Below are positions 7,390-13,598 of a DNA stretch of 13,598 bases, piece after piece. The notes under the pieces were generated by a model. The model did not search any database. It was given only the letters and a program-made list of their open reading frames with translations, and was not told the origin of the DNA. Both the position numbers and the translations under genes were made by a program. Numbering within the stretch: position 1 is the first letter of the stretch; each line of letters begins with the position of its first letter. The DNA lies in the NCBI GenBank assembly GCA_027485405.1, contig JAIXRB010000128.1:1-13598 (forward strand). Direction: 5' to 3'. Origin of the DNA: Leptospiraceae bacterium. GTDB lineage: Bacteria; Spirochaetota; Leptospiria; Leptospirales; Leptospiraceae.

Positions 7390-7824
7390 ATGAGCTCAAC
7401 CCAAAAAGAAGATTTTGATATCGTTGCCTTGATTGAACTTTGTCGTGAAAAGAAATACGAATCCTGCGTGGCAGGCTTTGGAATTTTAGATAAAATCGAC
7501 AAGATTTCCCTCCCTAAAAAGATTAGAAACCGAAAACTAACCGTTCAGGCTCTCTACGCTCTTTCAAACGACCTCGTCCAATACAAATATCTTTCTGGCG
7601 AAGAAAAACAAAAAATCCAAGAAGAAAAAGACAAGGCACTTGGCACAAACCTGAGTGCTGGAGCGACTGCGGCTCCTGTGGCTGAAGAAGATATTGAAGA
7701 AGACTTTATCCCCGAAGAAGAAGAAAAGAAACCTGAGTCACTAGACGAAGACGATGAGTTTGGTGACGATGATGACTTTGAAGATGATGAAGAAGAAGAC
7801 GAAGAGGAGGAAGAAGAGGACTAA
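7390..7824 (+). CDS. Acidic-tailed conserved protein, possibly RNA polymerase omega-like
   Basis: 144 residues in two parts. Residues 1-85 look folded and mostly helical: FDIVALIELCREKKYESCVA, then RNRKLTVQALYALSNDLVQY (47-66 or so). The second stretch recalls the K-x-T-V-x-AL-x-E-L pattern of RNA polymerase omega (Rpb6 fold), and the first the R-Y-E-x-V-x-A helix, but the match is weak and made by eye. Residues 86-98 are an Ala/Gly linker. Residues 99-144 are an acidic tail in which 34 of 46 residues are Asp or Glu. A folded N-terminal domain plus acidic tail is also the plan of the Firmicute RNA polymerase delta subunit, so a role at the polymerase or as a nucleic-acid mimic is possible. 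The ATG at 7390 is the natural start. No membrane segment or signal peptide is visible, so it should be cytoplasmic. Alternative: an unrelated leptospiral protein. Confidence 0.7.
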   Translation: MSSTQKEDFDIVALIELCREKKYESCVAGFGILDKIDKISLPKKIRNRKLTVQALYALSNDLVQYKYLSGEEKQKIQEEKDKALGTNLSAGATAAPVAEEDIEEDFIPEEEEKKPESLDEDDEFGDDDDFEDDEEEDEEEEEED

Positions 7825-7851
7825 ATCCCATTCTTCCTATCTATGAAAACG

Positions 7852-7876
7852 GGTTCTTGGTAAACTTCCAAGAACC
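7852..7876 (+). repeat. Perfect 9-bp hairpin at the start of the MAF gene
   Basis: GGTTCTTGG (7852-7860) and CCAAGAACC (7868-7876) are exact inverted repeats with a 7-nt loop. The apparent TTG start codon (7857-7859) is in the left arm. No T-run follows (TACCCTTCTC), so it is not a typical intrinsic terminator. It could attenuate transcription after the acidic-protein gene or mask translation initiation. Confidence 0.65.
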
Positions 7877-9251
7877 TACCCTTCTCACTTACTTACACTC
7901 ACAATCTAATCCCAAAAAAGAAGCAGAGCGCTTCCTTGCAAGTCTTCTCCCGACCGCTGATGTTCAGATTATCATCGGATCAGGTGCTTTGCACAGCTTG
8001 GAAGTTCTAGTTGAGAAAGGAAACTTCCCGAAGGTTTTGGTCTTTTGGGAACCTATTGCCGAAATTTACCAATGCCAGGAATGGCAAACCAAGAAACAAC
8101 ACTTAGTCTCTAGAATATCTAATTTGGGTTTCCAAGTCTTTTTTATAGAGACAAGCGAGGGAGCAAACCTCCAAAAAGAATTAAAGCTAATCTTTCATGT
8201 CTTAGAAGGCCGCTTGACATACTCAGTCTCAACTTTTCCAAGCTACCAAAGAAAATTTGGAGATTCACTAGCAAAAGAATGTAAACTACAAATTGAGTCG
8301 GTTTTACAACTATCAAATGATGCGACTAAGATGCATTTTGAACGAACTTGGACCCACCATTACTTGCAGAATCTTTCGGCAAACAATTGCCAATTACTCC
8401 ATGAAATGCGATTGGATTCAGATTCACTTTTATTTATCGGGGCATCTCCTCAGTTAGAGATAGAAGTAGAGAACATAAAGAAAAATAGAAATCAATTCTT
8501 TATAATAGCTGGGGATACAAGTTTTCCTTTTCTGGTCTCTCAGAATGTAAATCCAGATATGATCCTAAGCATGGACACAGGGAGAGGGACAATTTTTCAT
8601 TTTTGTAAGAGGTTTCCGAACAATATCCCTATCTTAACTTGGTTTGGTGCTCATCCTATATTGTTTCAGTTGCCAAATCCTAAATGGATACTAAGAACCA
8701 CCCATCCAATGGACCAGGTCTTGAATCACGCTCTAGAAAAAAATCAAACGAAGCATTGGACAGAATTTAAAAATCCTGGGCTCAACCAGGCAACCCTTGC
8801 GAAGGAAATAGCGATTCAGTCAAAAGTGCCTAATTTCATTTATTCGGGTGTTAGTTTTCTACAAATGGATGGCAAGTCGCATTGTAGAGGCACGGGATAC
8901 GAATTTTATTATTCACCGATAATTGATAGAAAGAGAACTTTAGAGAACTTGTACCGACCTCTGTACAGAGAAAAAAGAGCCGGAAAAAACAGTATCGCCT
9001 GGGATTGGTTAAACAAAGCAAATACGGAAACGCAAACTTTTGCATTTTCAGATTGGTTAAAAGAATCAGGAGAAGGGACGAAAAGAGAATTGGATAAAAA
9101 GGTTCCTGGTTTTTTTGGAAAAGAATGGAATCCCGTTTTCCTTGAAAAAATGGATTGGTCGCCTTTATTCGCAGAGCCTTCAGCGGGAGTATCGCTTCCC
9201 GCTCTGCGTCGCTTTCTTAGAGGAACCAAAAGCAATTCTTTATCTGACTAA
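7857..9251 (+). CDS. MAF/DUF115 family protein (putative sugar transferase)
   Basis: 464 residues. The central DUF115 domain spans about 165-345: H-Y-L-x-N-L-x-x-N (168-176), LLFIGASPQLEIEVENI (191-207, the counterpart of the family's G-x-GPSL motif), FFIIAGDTSFPFLV (214-227), VNPDMILSMDTG (231-242) and HCRGTGYE (342-349). The N-terminal SNPKKEAERF (17-26) fits the 'x-P-KEA-R' region common in the family. MAF proteins are linked to transfer of nonulosonic acids to flagellin or other surface targets; DUF115 also occurs in archaeal MptE pterin enzymes. Glycosylation is the likelier role in a motile spirochete, but the acceptor is unknown. The start is uncertain: no in-frame ATG is near, and TTG 7857 sits inside a hairpin 32 nt after the previous stop with no good ribosome-binding site. 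It probably shares a transcript with the acidic-protein gene. Confidence 0.85.
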   Translation: MVNFQEPTLLTYLHSQSNPKKEAERFLASLLPTADVQIIIGSGALHSLEVLVEKGNFPKVLVFWEPIAEIYQCQEWQTKKQHLVSRISNLGFQVFFIETSEGANLQKELKLIFHVLEGRLTYSVSTFPSYQRKFGDSLAKECKLQIESVLQLSNDATKMHFERTWTHHYLQNLSANNCQLLHEMRLDSDSLLFIGASPQLEIEVENIKKNRNQFFIIAGDTSFPFLVSQNVNPDMILSMDTGRGTIFHFCKRFPNNIPILTWFGAHPILFQLPNPKWILRTTHPMDQVLNHALEKNQTKHWTEFKNPGLNQATLAKEIAIQSKVPNFIYSGVSFLQMDGKSHCRGTGYEFYYSPIIDRKRTLENLYRPLYREKRAGKNSIAWDWLNKANTETQTFAFSDWLKESGEGTKRELDKKVPGFFGKEWNPVFLEKMDWSPLFAEPSAGVSLPALRRFLRGTKSNSLSD

Positions 9252-9259
9252 GTTACTAT

Positions 9260-9445
9260 CTAGGCTTCAAAGACTCGAAACGATTGGGGATAGGTTATTT
9301 CGCGGTTTGCAGGCTGAAAAATTACCTTCCGGCGTTTTCTAGGTTTTTCTTCCAACTGGGAAAGAATCCCCTCTAGTCTCCTTTCCATAAGGATGTACAA
9401 AGCTTCTTTTTCTTCGTTGTTCATGGCTTCTGATTCATAGGACAT
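9260..9445 (-). CDS. Small charged hypothetical protein
   Basis: 61 residues from ATG 9445. A TTG at 9490 would extend the frame, but the ATG has GAGAGGAAAAAG in front at good spacing, so the short form is preferred. The N-terminal half (about 8-33) is an acidic amphipathic helix of the pattern EEKEALYILMERRLEGILSQ. The middle is strongly basic (KPRKRRK, 34-40) and the end is polar. There is no signal peptide, membrane segment or cysteine. It is convergent with the MAF gene (8 nt between stops) and divergent from the HDOD gene. I recognise no family. A basic patch next to a helix would suit a small nucleic-acid or protein-binding factor, but that is only suggestive. The coding call rests on the ribosome-binding site and fit between neighbours. 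Confidence 0.6.
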   Translation of the reverse strand: MSYESEAMNNEEKEALYILMERRLEGILSQLEEKPRKRRKVIFQPANREITYPQSFRVFEA

Positions 9446-9551
9446 AATCTTTTTCCTCTCTAAAAACAGAATACCAAAGCCCTGGGACAAAATAGGGATT
9501 TCTCAGAAAAAAAAGAGAAAAAGTTTTGCTCTCCTTTGGAATTCTTAGGAA
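9446..9551. promoter_or_regulatory. Divergent intergenic region with an A-rich tract
   Basis: This 106-nt gap separates two divergent genes and must hold their upstream signals. It contains an A/G-only run (about 9506-9523, including eight consecutive As or more), which could bend DNA or act as an upstream promoter element. I see no convincing paired -35/-10 hexamers on either strand. On the minus strand AGAGG (9459-9455) serves the small gene. Confidence 0.35.
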
Positions 9552-11045
9552 ATGTATCCAGTGTCCGCAACAGTCGATTTTAAAGAAATCATCACTCAAT
9601 TAGAGAAAAACAAAGAGTCTAGACTCAACTATAGCTTTGTAACTGAAGAGCAAAACCAAGAAATCTATGCTCTTTTGGTTCATGTAATGGGTTATATGGA
9701 CAAACTCTATCTCGTTGAGGTAGTTTTTACTGTATTAAAAGAACTATTGATGAACGCAAACAAAGCAAACGCCAAACGAGGCTATTTTGTTCGGCAAAAC
9801 CTGGACATCAACGATTCGGCAGATTATAAACTAGGAATGGTCAACTTCCAAGAAGAAGTAATCCTAAACTGGAACGATCAAATCAATTACCTAACCGGAT
9901 CTCAGTTTTATATCAGCTTACTTATGAAAGTAGATGGAAATTCCATCCACTTCGCTGTTGAAAACAACGCGCCCATCACTCCTGAAGAACTGGCTCGGGT
10001 CAACAAACGAATTGAAATCGCTAAAAACTACAATGATCTATCCGATGCCTTTGCCGATATCGCTGACACTACGGAATCAGCTGGTCTGGGTTTGGTTTTA
10101 ATCCAACTTTTGCTTAGAAACTCAGGGATTGGCTCCGAAAAGTTCAAAATTCATACAAATGACAAAATCACAAGGGCAACACTTTCAGTTCCAGAAGTCA
10201 CTTCTCCTGTAGAGTTTACAAACGAGCTTAAAGAGAGAATCCTCTCGGAAATCGATGGCTTACCTCCCCTTCCGAACACTTTGACCAGAGTCATTTCTCT
10301 TTGCAACGATCCGGATGCCGACCTTCACAAAATAGCTACGGAAATTGAAAAGAATCCAGCTCTGGCGGCAGATTTGTTAAAGCTTTCTAATTCAGCATTT
10401 TTTGCAAACCGAAGCCAAGTCAGTAGCATCTTACAGGCTGTTAAGGTAGTTGGACTAAAAAATCTAAGAAACTTACTCTATGTATCTGGTGTGCGAAAGA
10501 TTATGGACGGACAGTACGGAAAGATGCAGGACGTTTGGGATCATTCAAGTCGCGCAAGCTTTTATGCTCGACATATTGCCTCTAGCTTTCACCAAACAAA
10601 CAAGGTTGCAGACATCATTGCTGTGGCGGCTCTATTGCATGACATTGGTAAATTCGTGCTTCTCTCTGTTGATCGTTCCTTCTTTAAAAAAATTGAAACC
10701 TTCCAAAGAGGAAGCGATTCCAGCAATTCAGTTCTTTTAGAAGAAATGTCAGTGGGCCTAAGTCATCCACAGCTGGGAGCCATTCTAGCTGAAAAATGGG
10801 AGTTCCCTAGCGATCTCAAAGCCGCCATCGAATACCACCATAAGCCGTTTCTTGCTCCTCCGGATCTAAAAGACCTAGTAGAGATTGTGTATATGGCAAA
10901 CATGCTTTCTGACTTTCAGGAACAAAAGAAAGGCTACTATGCAATCGATAAGAACCTATTGGCTAAGTACAATCTTGAAGGAGTTGAAGTTCTTACGGAA
11001 TACGTAAAGAAAATCGAAACTCTATTTAAAAAATCTGGAACTTAA
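9552..11045 (+). CDS. GHKL ATPase-like / HDOD fusion protein
   Basis: 497 residues with two recognisable parts. About 35-215 resembles the histidine-kinase/anti-sigma ATPase (GHKL) fold: N-box-like KELLMNANKAN (63-73; Glu64, Asn68), VENNAPITPEEL (136-147) in the place of the DxGxG box, and ESAGLGLVLIQLLL (175-188) as the glycine lid. The first glycine box is degenerate, so ATP binding is uncertain. About 225-430 is an HDOD domain: GLPPLPNTLTRV (236-247), KNPALAADLLKLSNSAFF (267-284), VGLKNLRNLL (300-309), then the HD motif ALLHDIGK (360-367) and EYHHKP (427-432). HDOD proteins typically act as scaffolds or hydrolase-like effectors in signalling; the HD pair His363-Asp364 is kept. No membrane segment, response-regulator receiver or histidine phosphoacceptor domain is seen. 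ATG 9552 has AGGA directly before it and GGAA further upstream. The ABC ATPase gene follows after 11 nt. Confidence 0.88.
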   Translation: MYPVSATVDFKEIITQLEKNKESRLNYSFVTEEQNQEIYALLVHVMGYMDKLYLVEVVFTVLKELLMNANKANAKRGYFVRQNLDINDSADYKLGMVNFQEEVILNWNDQINYLTGSQFYISLLMKVDGNSIHFAVENNAPITPEELARVNKRIEIAKNYNDLSDAFADIADTTESAGLGLVLIQLLLRNSGIGSEKFKIHTNDKITRATLSVPEVTSPVEFTNELKERILSEIDGLPPLPNTLTRVISLCNDPDADLHKIATEIEKNPALAADLLKLSNSAFFANRSQVSSILQAVKVVGLKNLRNLLYVSGVRKIMDGQYGKMQDVWDHSSRASFYARHIASSFHQTNKVADIIAVAALLHDIGKFVLLSVDRSFFKKIETFQRGSDSSNSVLLEEMSVGLSHPQLGAILAEKWEFPSDLKAAIEYHHKPFLAPPDLKDLVEIVYMANMLSDFQEQKKGYYAIDKNLLAKYNLEGVEVLTEYVKKIETLFKKSGT

Positions 11046-11056
11046 TCCAAAGTTTA

Positions 11057-11860
11057 ATGATGGTTCCTGCGGTTTCCTTTGAATCCGTTTTCTTTACTCG
11101 AAATGAAATTTCCATTTTAGAAAACATCAGTTTTCAAATCTCCTCCGCGAGCTCAGTCGCAATTCTTGGACCAAACGGCTCTGGAAAAACAACACTGATC
11201 AATCTTTTGTTTGGTTATGAAGCTCCTTCAAGTGGCAATATAAATCTTTGGGGAGAGACTATCGGCGAAGTTCCTTTAGGGCCCCTACAAAAGAGAATTG
11301 GAATTCTGCAAAGTGCCCACCAATCCCGGTTAACACAAAAAAACTTGACTGTTTCAGAAATTGTGATCACAGGACTTCACCAAACCCTCGGTTTGTATAA
11401 AATCCCGACCGATGTAGAGATAAAAAAGGCTGAAGAACTTTTGGAATCCATAGGCTTACAAGACAAATCAGAAAACCTGTTTCAAACTTTATCGTCAGGA
11501 GAAAAAACAAAGGTTCTGTTACTGCGAAGTCTTGGTTCAGGAAAAGATCTTTTGGTTTTAGATGAACCTACAGAGAACCTAGACTTAAAGGCAAGGATTG
11601 AGTTCTATCAAAGTTTGGCCCGATGGAAAAAATCCCGTCCGCAAATGACGAGAATTCTAATCACTCACCGAATTGAAGAGATTCCGAAAGACTTTGAAAC
11701 TGTTTTGTTGTTAAACAATGGAAAGGTTCTAAGTATGGGGAAAAAGTCCGATTGTCTTAACTCGGAAAATTTATCAATGCTCTTTGATCTTTCTTTAGAA
11801 GTGATAGAAGAGAATGGTCAATACTTTGTTTTGGAAAAAAAACCAGAGGGAACTGAATAG
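11057..11860 (+). CDS. ABC transporter-type ATP-binding protein
   Basis: 267 residues forming one ABC nucleotide-binding domain. Walker A is GPNGSGKT (38-45), the Q-loop is at Gln85 (GILQSAH), the signature is degenerate, LSSGEKTK (145-152) instead of LSGGQ, Walker B is LLVLDEPTENLD (165-176) and the switch His is in LITHR (201-205). The arrangement resembles the small stand-alone ATPases related to molybdate/iron-type importers (YlmA/ModF-like), though I cannot place it exactly. No permease or binding-protein gene is adjacent on either side; the upstream partner is the GHKL-HDOD gene 11 nt away, probably in the same transcript. It may pair with a permease encoded elsewhere or have a non-transport role. 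Start is ATG 11057 or the adjacent ATG 11060; the ribosome-binding site is weak. Its last codons carry the terminator of the opposite gene. Confidence 0.92.
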   Translation: MMVPAVSFESVFFTRNEISILENISFQISSASSVAILGPNGSGKTTLINLLFGYEAPSSGNINLWGETIGEVPLGPLQKRIGILQSAHQSRLTQKNLTVSEIVITGLHQTLGLYKIPTDVEIKKAEELLESIGLQDKSENLFQTLSSGEKTKVLLLRSLGSGKDLLVLDEPTENLDLKARIEFYQSLARWKKSRPQMTRILITHRIEEIPKDFETVLLLNNGKVLSMGKKSDCLNSENLSMLFDLSLEVIEENGQYFVLEKKPEGTE

Positions 11861-11869
11861 CCCCTCTGG
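11835..11869 (-). terminator. Intrinsic terminator of the YfaP-like gene, inside the end of the ABC gene
   Basis: CCAGAGGG (11843-11850) and CCCTCTGG (11862-11869) form a perfect 8-bp stem with an 11-nt loop. On the minus strand the stem is followed at once by eight Ts (complement of 11842-11835). On the plus strand no T-run follows. It therefore ends transcripts coming from the minus-strand gene that stops at 11895, and it overlaps the last codons and stop of the ABC gene. Confidence 0.85.
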
Positions 11870-11894
11870 AAAGTAATGATCTCGGTAAGCAGAA

Positions 11895-13598
11895 TTAAAA
11901 ACTGGTTCTTCTAATAAAGTTAGAAGCGAGGCAATTCCCTGTTCCCACATCTGTTAAAGTTTGGTCAGGCGCAATGCAGAAAACTTCCCACCAACGATTT
12001 GTAACATTTGAATTGATGGCGTAGTTTCTAACCTCACCTAAAGAACCCCGAAACACACGAACCGTAGCAGAAGAAAGCCCAAGTGGTCTATCGTTTGTCC
12101 AGTTGAAGATGCTGTAGTAACGAACCGGTTGCGTCCAAACAGAGCCTTTCAAGGTGATGGTCTCAGGACCAAATCCATTGGTTACATCCATGTCCAGCAG
12201 AGCATCTCCATTTAAACGGCTCCTCATGTTCCAAACGACTCTGTCTTGACCATTTGGATTGGTTCCAAATTGCAAGTGGGAGTCAATATCTCGCGGACTG
12301 GCACCCCATGAAAGGACAATCCTCATTTCATTGTTTGGAATGATGGGCGAAACTAAAATGTTTTGGTTTCCGGGGGTGGAAGTTCCTGCTGAAATCACAG
12401 TTCCGTAAGTTGCGGAGTATGCAAAAGCAGTACCGGTACAAGCTCTATCTCTACCTGCCGTGCCTGTAGCTTCTAAGGTATAGTTTCCGGGTGGAACGTT
12501 TGGAATCACGAAGCTTCCGTCATTTGCTGTGGTAACAGCAGGAAGTGTAACCCCATTTGTGTCGATGGCAAATGGTCCCGACTTCACATTCACTCCAGGA
12601 CGCAATCGAACCGTTAAATTACATACATTTGTATTGGTCAGAGCTGATAGGGTTCTTCCCGAAACCGGTGCAGGAGGCGGACTACCTTGGATAAATGTGA
12701 TAATATCAAAGCTAGTCGTTGCATCCGCTTGGATATCAACGATCCCTTCGACTGATTTAAATCCTGAAGAAGTAAATCGAACCCGCCAACGACCTGCATT
12801 GATTCCGAAAAGAGAATACTGGCTTGCATTGTTAAACGTAGTTGTTCCAGAAGTTAAAGAACTGGGTAATACTCCTGCCGTTGGTCGAATCGAATCAGAA
12901 ATCGGGGATACAACTTCCAAGGAATAGGAACCAGTAAACGCGAATCCACCTGGAATTCGAACTGATCCAGCTAAGTTACCTCGTCCCGGATTTGTGATGA
13001 TTGGAGTGTTTAAAGAAACAGTACCGCCTGATGCACTGACTTCGACTGGGAAAAAAGTAGTGATACCATTTGCAACCACCCGAAGGCTGTAAGAACCAGC
13101 GGAAACAAATGGAATAGAGAAACTACCGTTTGCTGAACTGGTTACAGAACCAACTACTTGATCACTGCCCGGGCTTCGATTTGATGAGACTGTGCAAGTA
13201 GAGCTAGAGAATGCTCCCCCACAATCCCTGCGAACATCCTCAGTGAAGTTACCATTTGCATCAAATCTACCCAAAGTAAGGGTAGCTCCAGCAACCAAAC
13301 TAGTTGAAATGGCGTCTGTTACAGAACCGGTAATTGAACCTCTAGGACTGTGAACGGCAATGCCTGCAATTTGTAAAAGTGCCGGAGTCGCCGCATAGTC
13401 CAATCTCGCAACAGAGCTCGTATCAGCTTGCAAAGTTGTTGGGGCAAGATAACTGACAGCAGATGTTCTATCTACGACAATAATTTGATAGGAAGACTGT
13501 TTGAAGTTGAATTCGCTTCCATTCCTTATATCGATGGGTGCGGTTGCGTCATTCACTCTTGCTACTGATGGAGCTTGGCTCAGCAAGGAAGCTCTGCC
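11895..13598 (-). CDS. Surface-type protein with carboxypeptidase-regulatory-like repeats and a YfaP-like C-terminal domain (5' end missing)
   Basis: The frame is open to the window edge, so 567 residues are visible and the N terminus is outside; the TTG at 13586 is simply an internal Leu. Positions here count from that Leu. Three stretches look like carboxypeptidase-regulatory-type beta sandwiches: about 83-195 (GSITGSVTD at 83-91 ... NGSFSIPFVSAGSYSLRV), about 203-297 (GNLAGSVRIPGG ... YSLFGINAGRWRVRF) and about 309-412 (GRTLSALTN ... DGSFVIPNVPPGNYTLEA). A Pro-rich link GSPPPAPVSG (301-310) precedes the third. The end, about 419-545, has MRIVLSWGASPRDIDSHL, LLDMDVTNGFGPETITL and YYSIFNWT, matching the pattern of YfaP/DUF2135-type domains by eye. 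Ser/Thr/Gly-rich composition and few cysteines suggest an exported protein. Function unknown; adhesion or envelope structure is a guess. The transcript ends at the hairpin at 11835-11869. Confidence 0.85.
   Translation of the reverse strand, partial: GRASLLSQAPSVARVNDATAPIDIRNGSEFNFKQSSYQIIVVDRTSAVSYLAPTTLQADTSSVARLDYAATPALLQIAGIAVHSPRGSITGSVTDAISTSLVAGATLTLGRFDANGNFTEDVRRDCGGAFSSSTCTVSSNRSPGSDQVVGSVTSSANGSFSIPFVSAGSYSLRVVANGITTFFPVEVSASGGTVSLNTPIITNPGRGNLAGSVRIPGGFAFTGSYSLEVVSPISDSIRPTAGVLPSSLTSGTTTFNNASQYSLFGINAGRWRVRFTSSGFKSVEGIVDIQADATTSFDIITFIQGSPPPAPVSGRTLSALTNTNVCNLTVRLRPGVNVKSGPFAIDTNGVTLPAVTTANDGSFVIPNVPPGNYTLEATGTAGRDRACTGTAFAYSATYGTVISAGTSTPGNQNILVSPIIPNNEMRIVLSWGASPRDIDSHLQFGTNPNGQDRVVWNMRSRLNGDALLDMDVTNGFGPETITLKGSVWTQPVRYYSIFNWTNDRPLGLSSATVRVFRGSLGEVRNYAINSNVTNRWWEVFCIAPDQTLTDVGTGNCLASNFIRRTSF

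Noticed and set aside
7680..7821. GAA/GAC-rich stretch as a microsatellite or non-coding repeat
   Set aside because: It is in frame with the upstream folded domain and simply encodes the acidic tail; the codons vary (GAA, GAG, GAC, GAT) rather than forming a uniform tract.
7843..7863. Six-codon frame MKTGSW before the MAF gene, possible leader peptide
   Set aside because: The nearest purine-rich site is more than 20 nt upstream, and the frame is too short to separate from chance.
12529..12927. Plus-strand open frame inside the YfaP-like gene
   Set aside because: It is antisense to a long modular coding frame and has no ribosome-binding site or recognisable domain.

Overview
The window looks like chromosome from a Leptospira-type spirochete, possibly a saprophytic one. 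This is inferred from moderate-to-low G+C, lipoproteins with relaxed spirochete-style lipoboxes, a 920-residue SecA with an enlarged ATPase insert, a MAF/DUF115 protein, and several proteins with no obvious homologue. It is dense core genome. I see no insertion sequences, phage genes, CRISPR array, tRNA or rRNA, and no gene-free stretch longer than about 200 bases.

Layout. Positions 1-384 hold the C-terminal end of a cysteine-containing protein of unknown function, followed by two hairpins, the second a good intrinsic terminator. A methyl-accepting chemotaxis protein occupies 585-2609. Converging on it from the right is a tight minus-strand cluster, read 7265 down to 2630: a TlpA-like thioredoxin lipoprotein, a class I glutamine amidotransferase, SecA, and a small lipoprotein with a possible BamE/SmpA-like domain. 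Two junctions are ATGA stop/start overlaps and the third is a 3-nt gap, so this is almost certainly one transcript centred on protein export and the envelope.

Diverging from that cluster on the plus strand is a small protein with a very acidic tail (7390-7824), whose N-terminal part weakly resembles RNA polymerase omega. Next comes a DUF115/MAF-type putative glycosyltransferase (7857-9251) whose apparent TTG start lies inside a perfect hairpin. A 61-residue charged protein (9445-9260, minus) converges on it. From 9552 a second plus-strand pair encodes a fusion of a GHKL ATPase-like domain with an HDOD/HD domain, then an ABC ATPase with no visible permease. The last gene (13598-11895, minus, 5' end outside the window) is a surface-type protein with carboxypeptidase-regulatory-like beta repeats and a YfaP-like C-terminal domain. 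Its terminator lies inside the 3' end of the ABC gene.

No defence system or other obviously new multi-gene system is visible. The items most worth a second look are the GHKL-HDOD fusion, the acidic-tailed possible omega-like protein, the hairpin over the MAF start, and the lipoproteins flanking secA.
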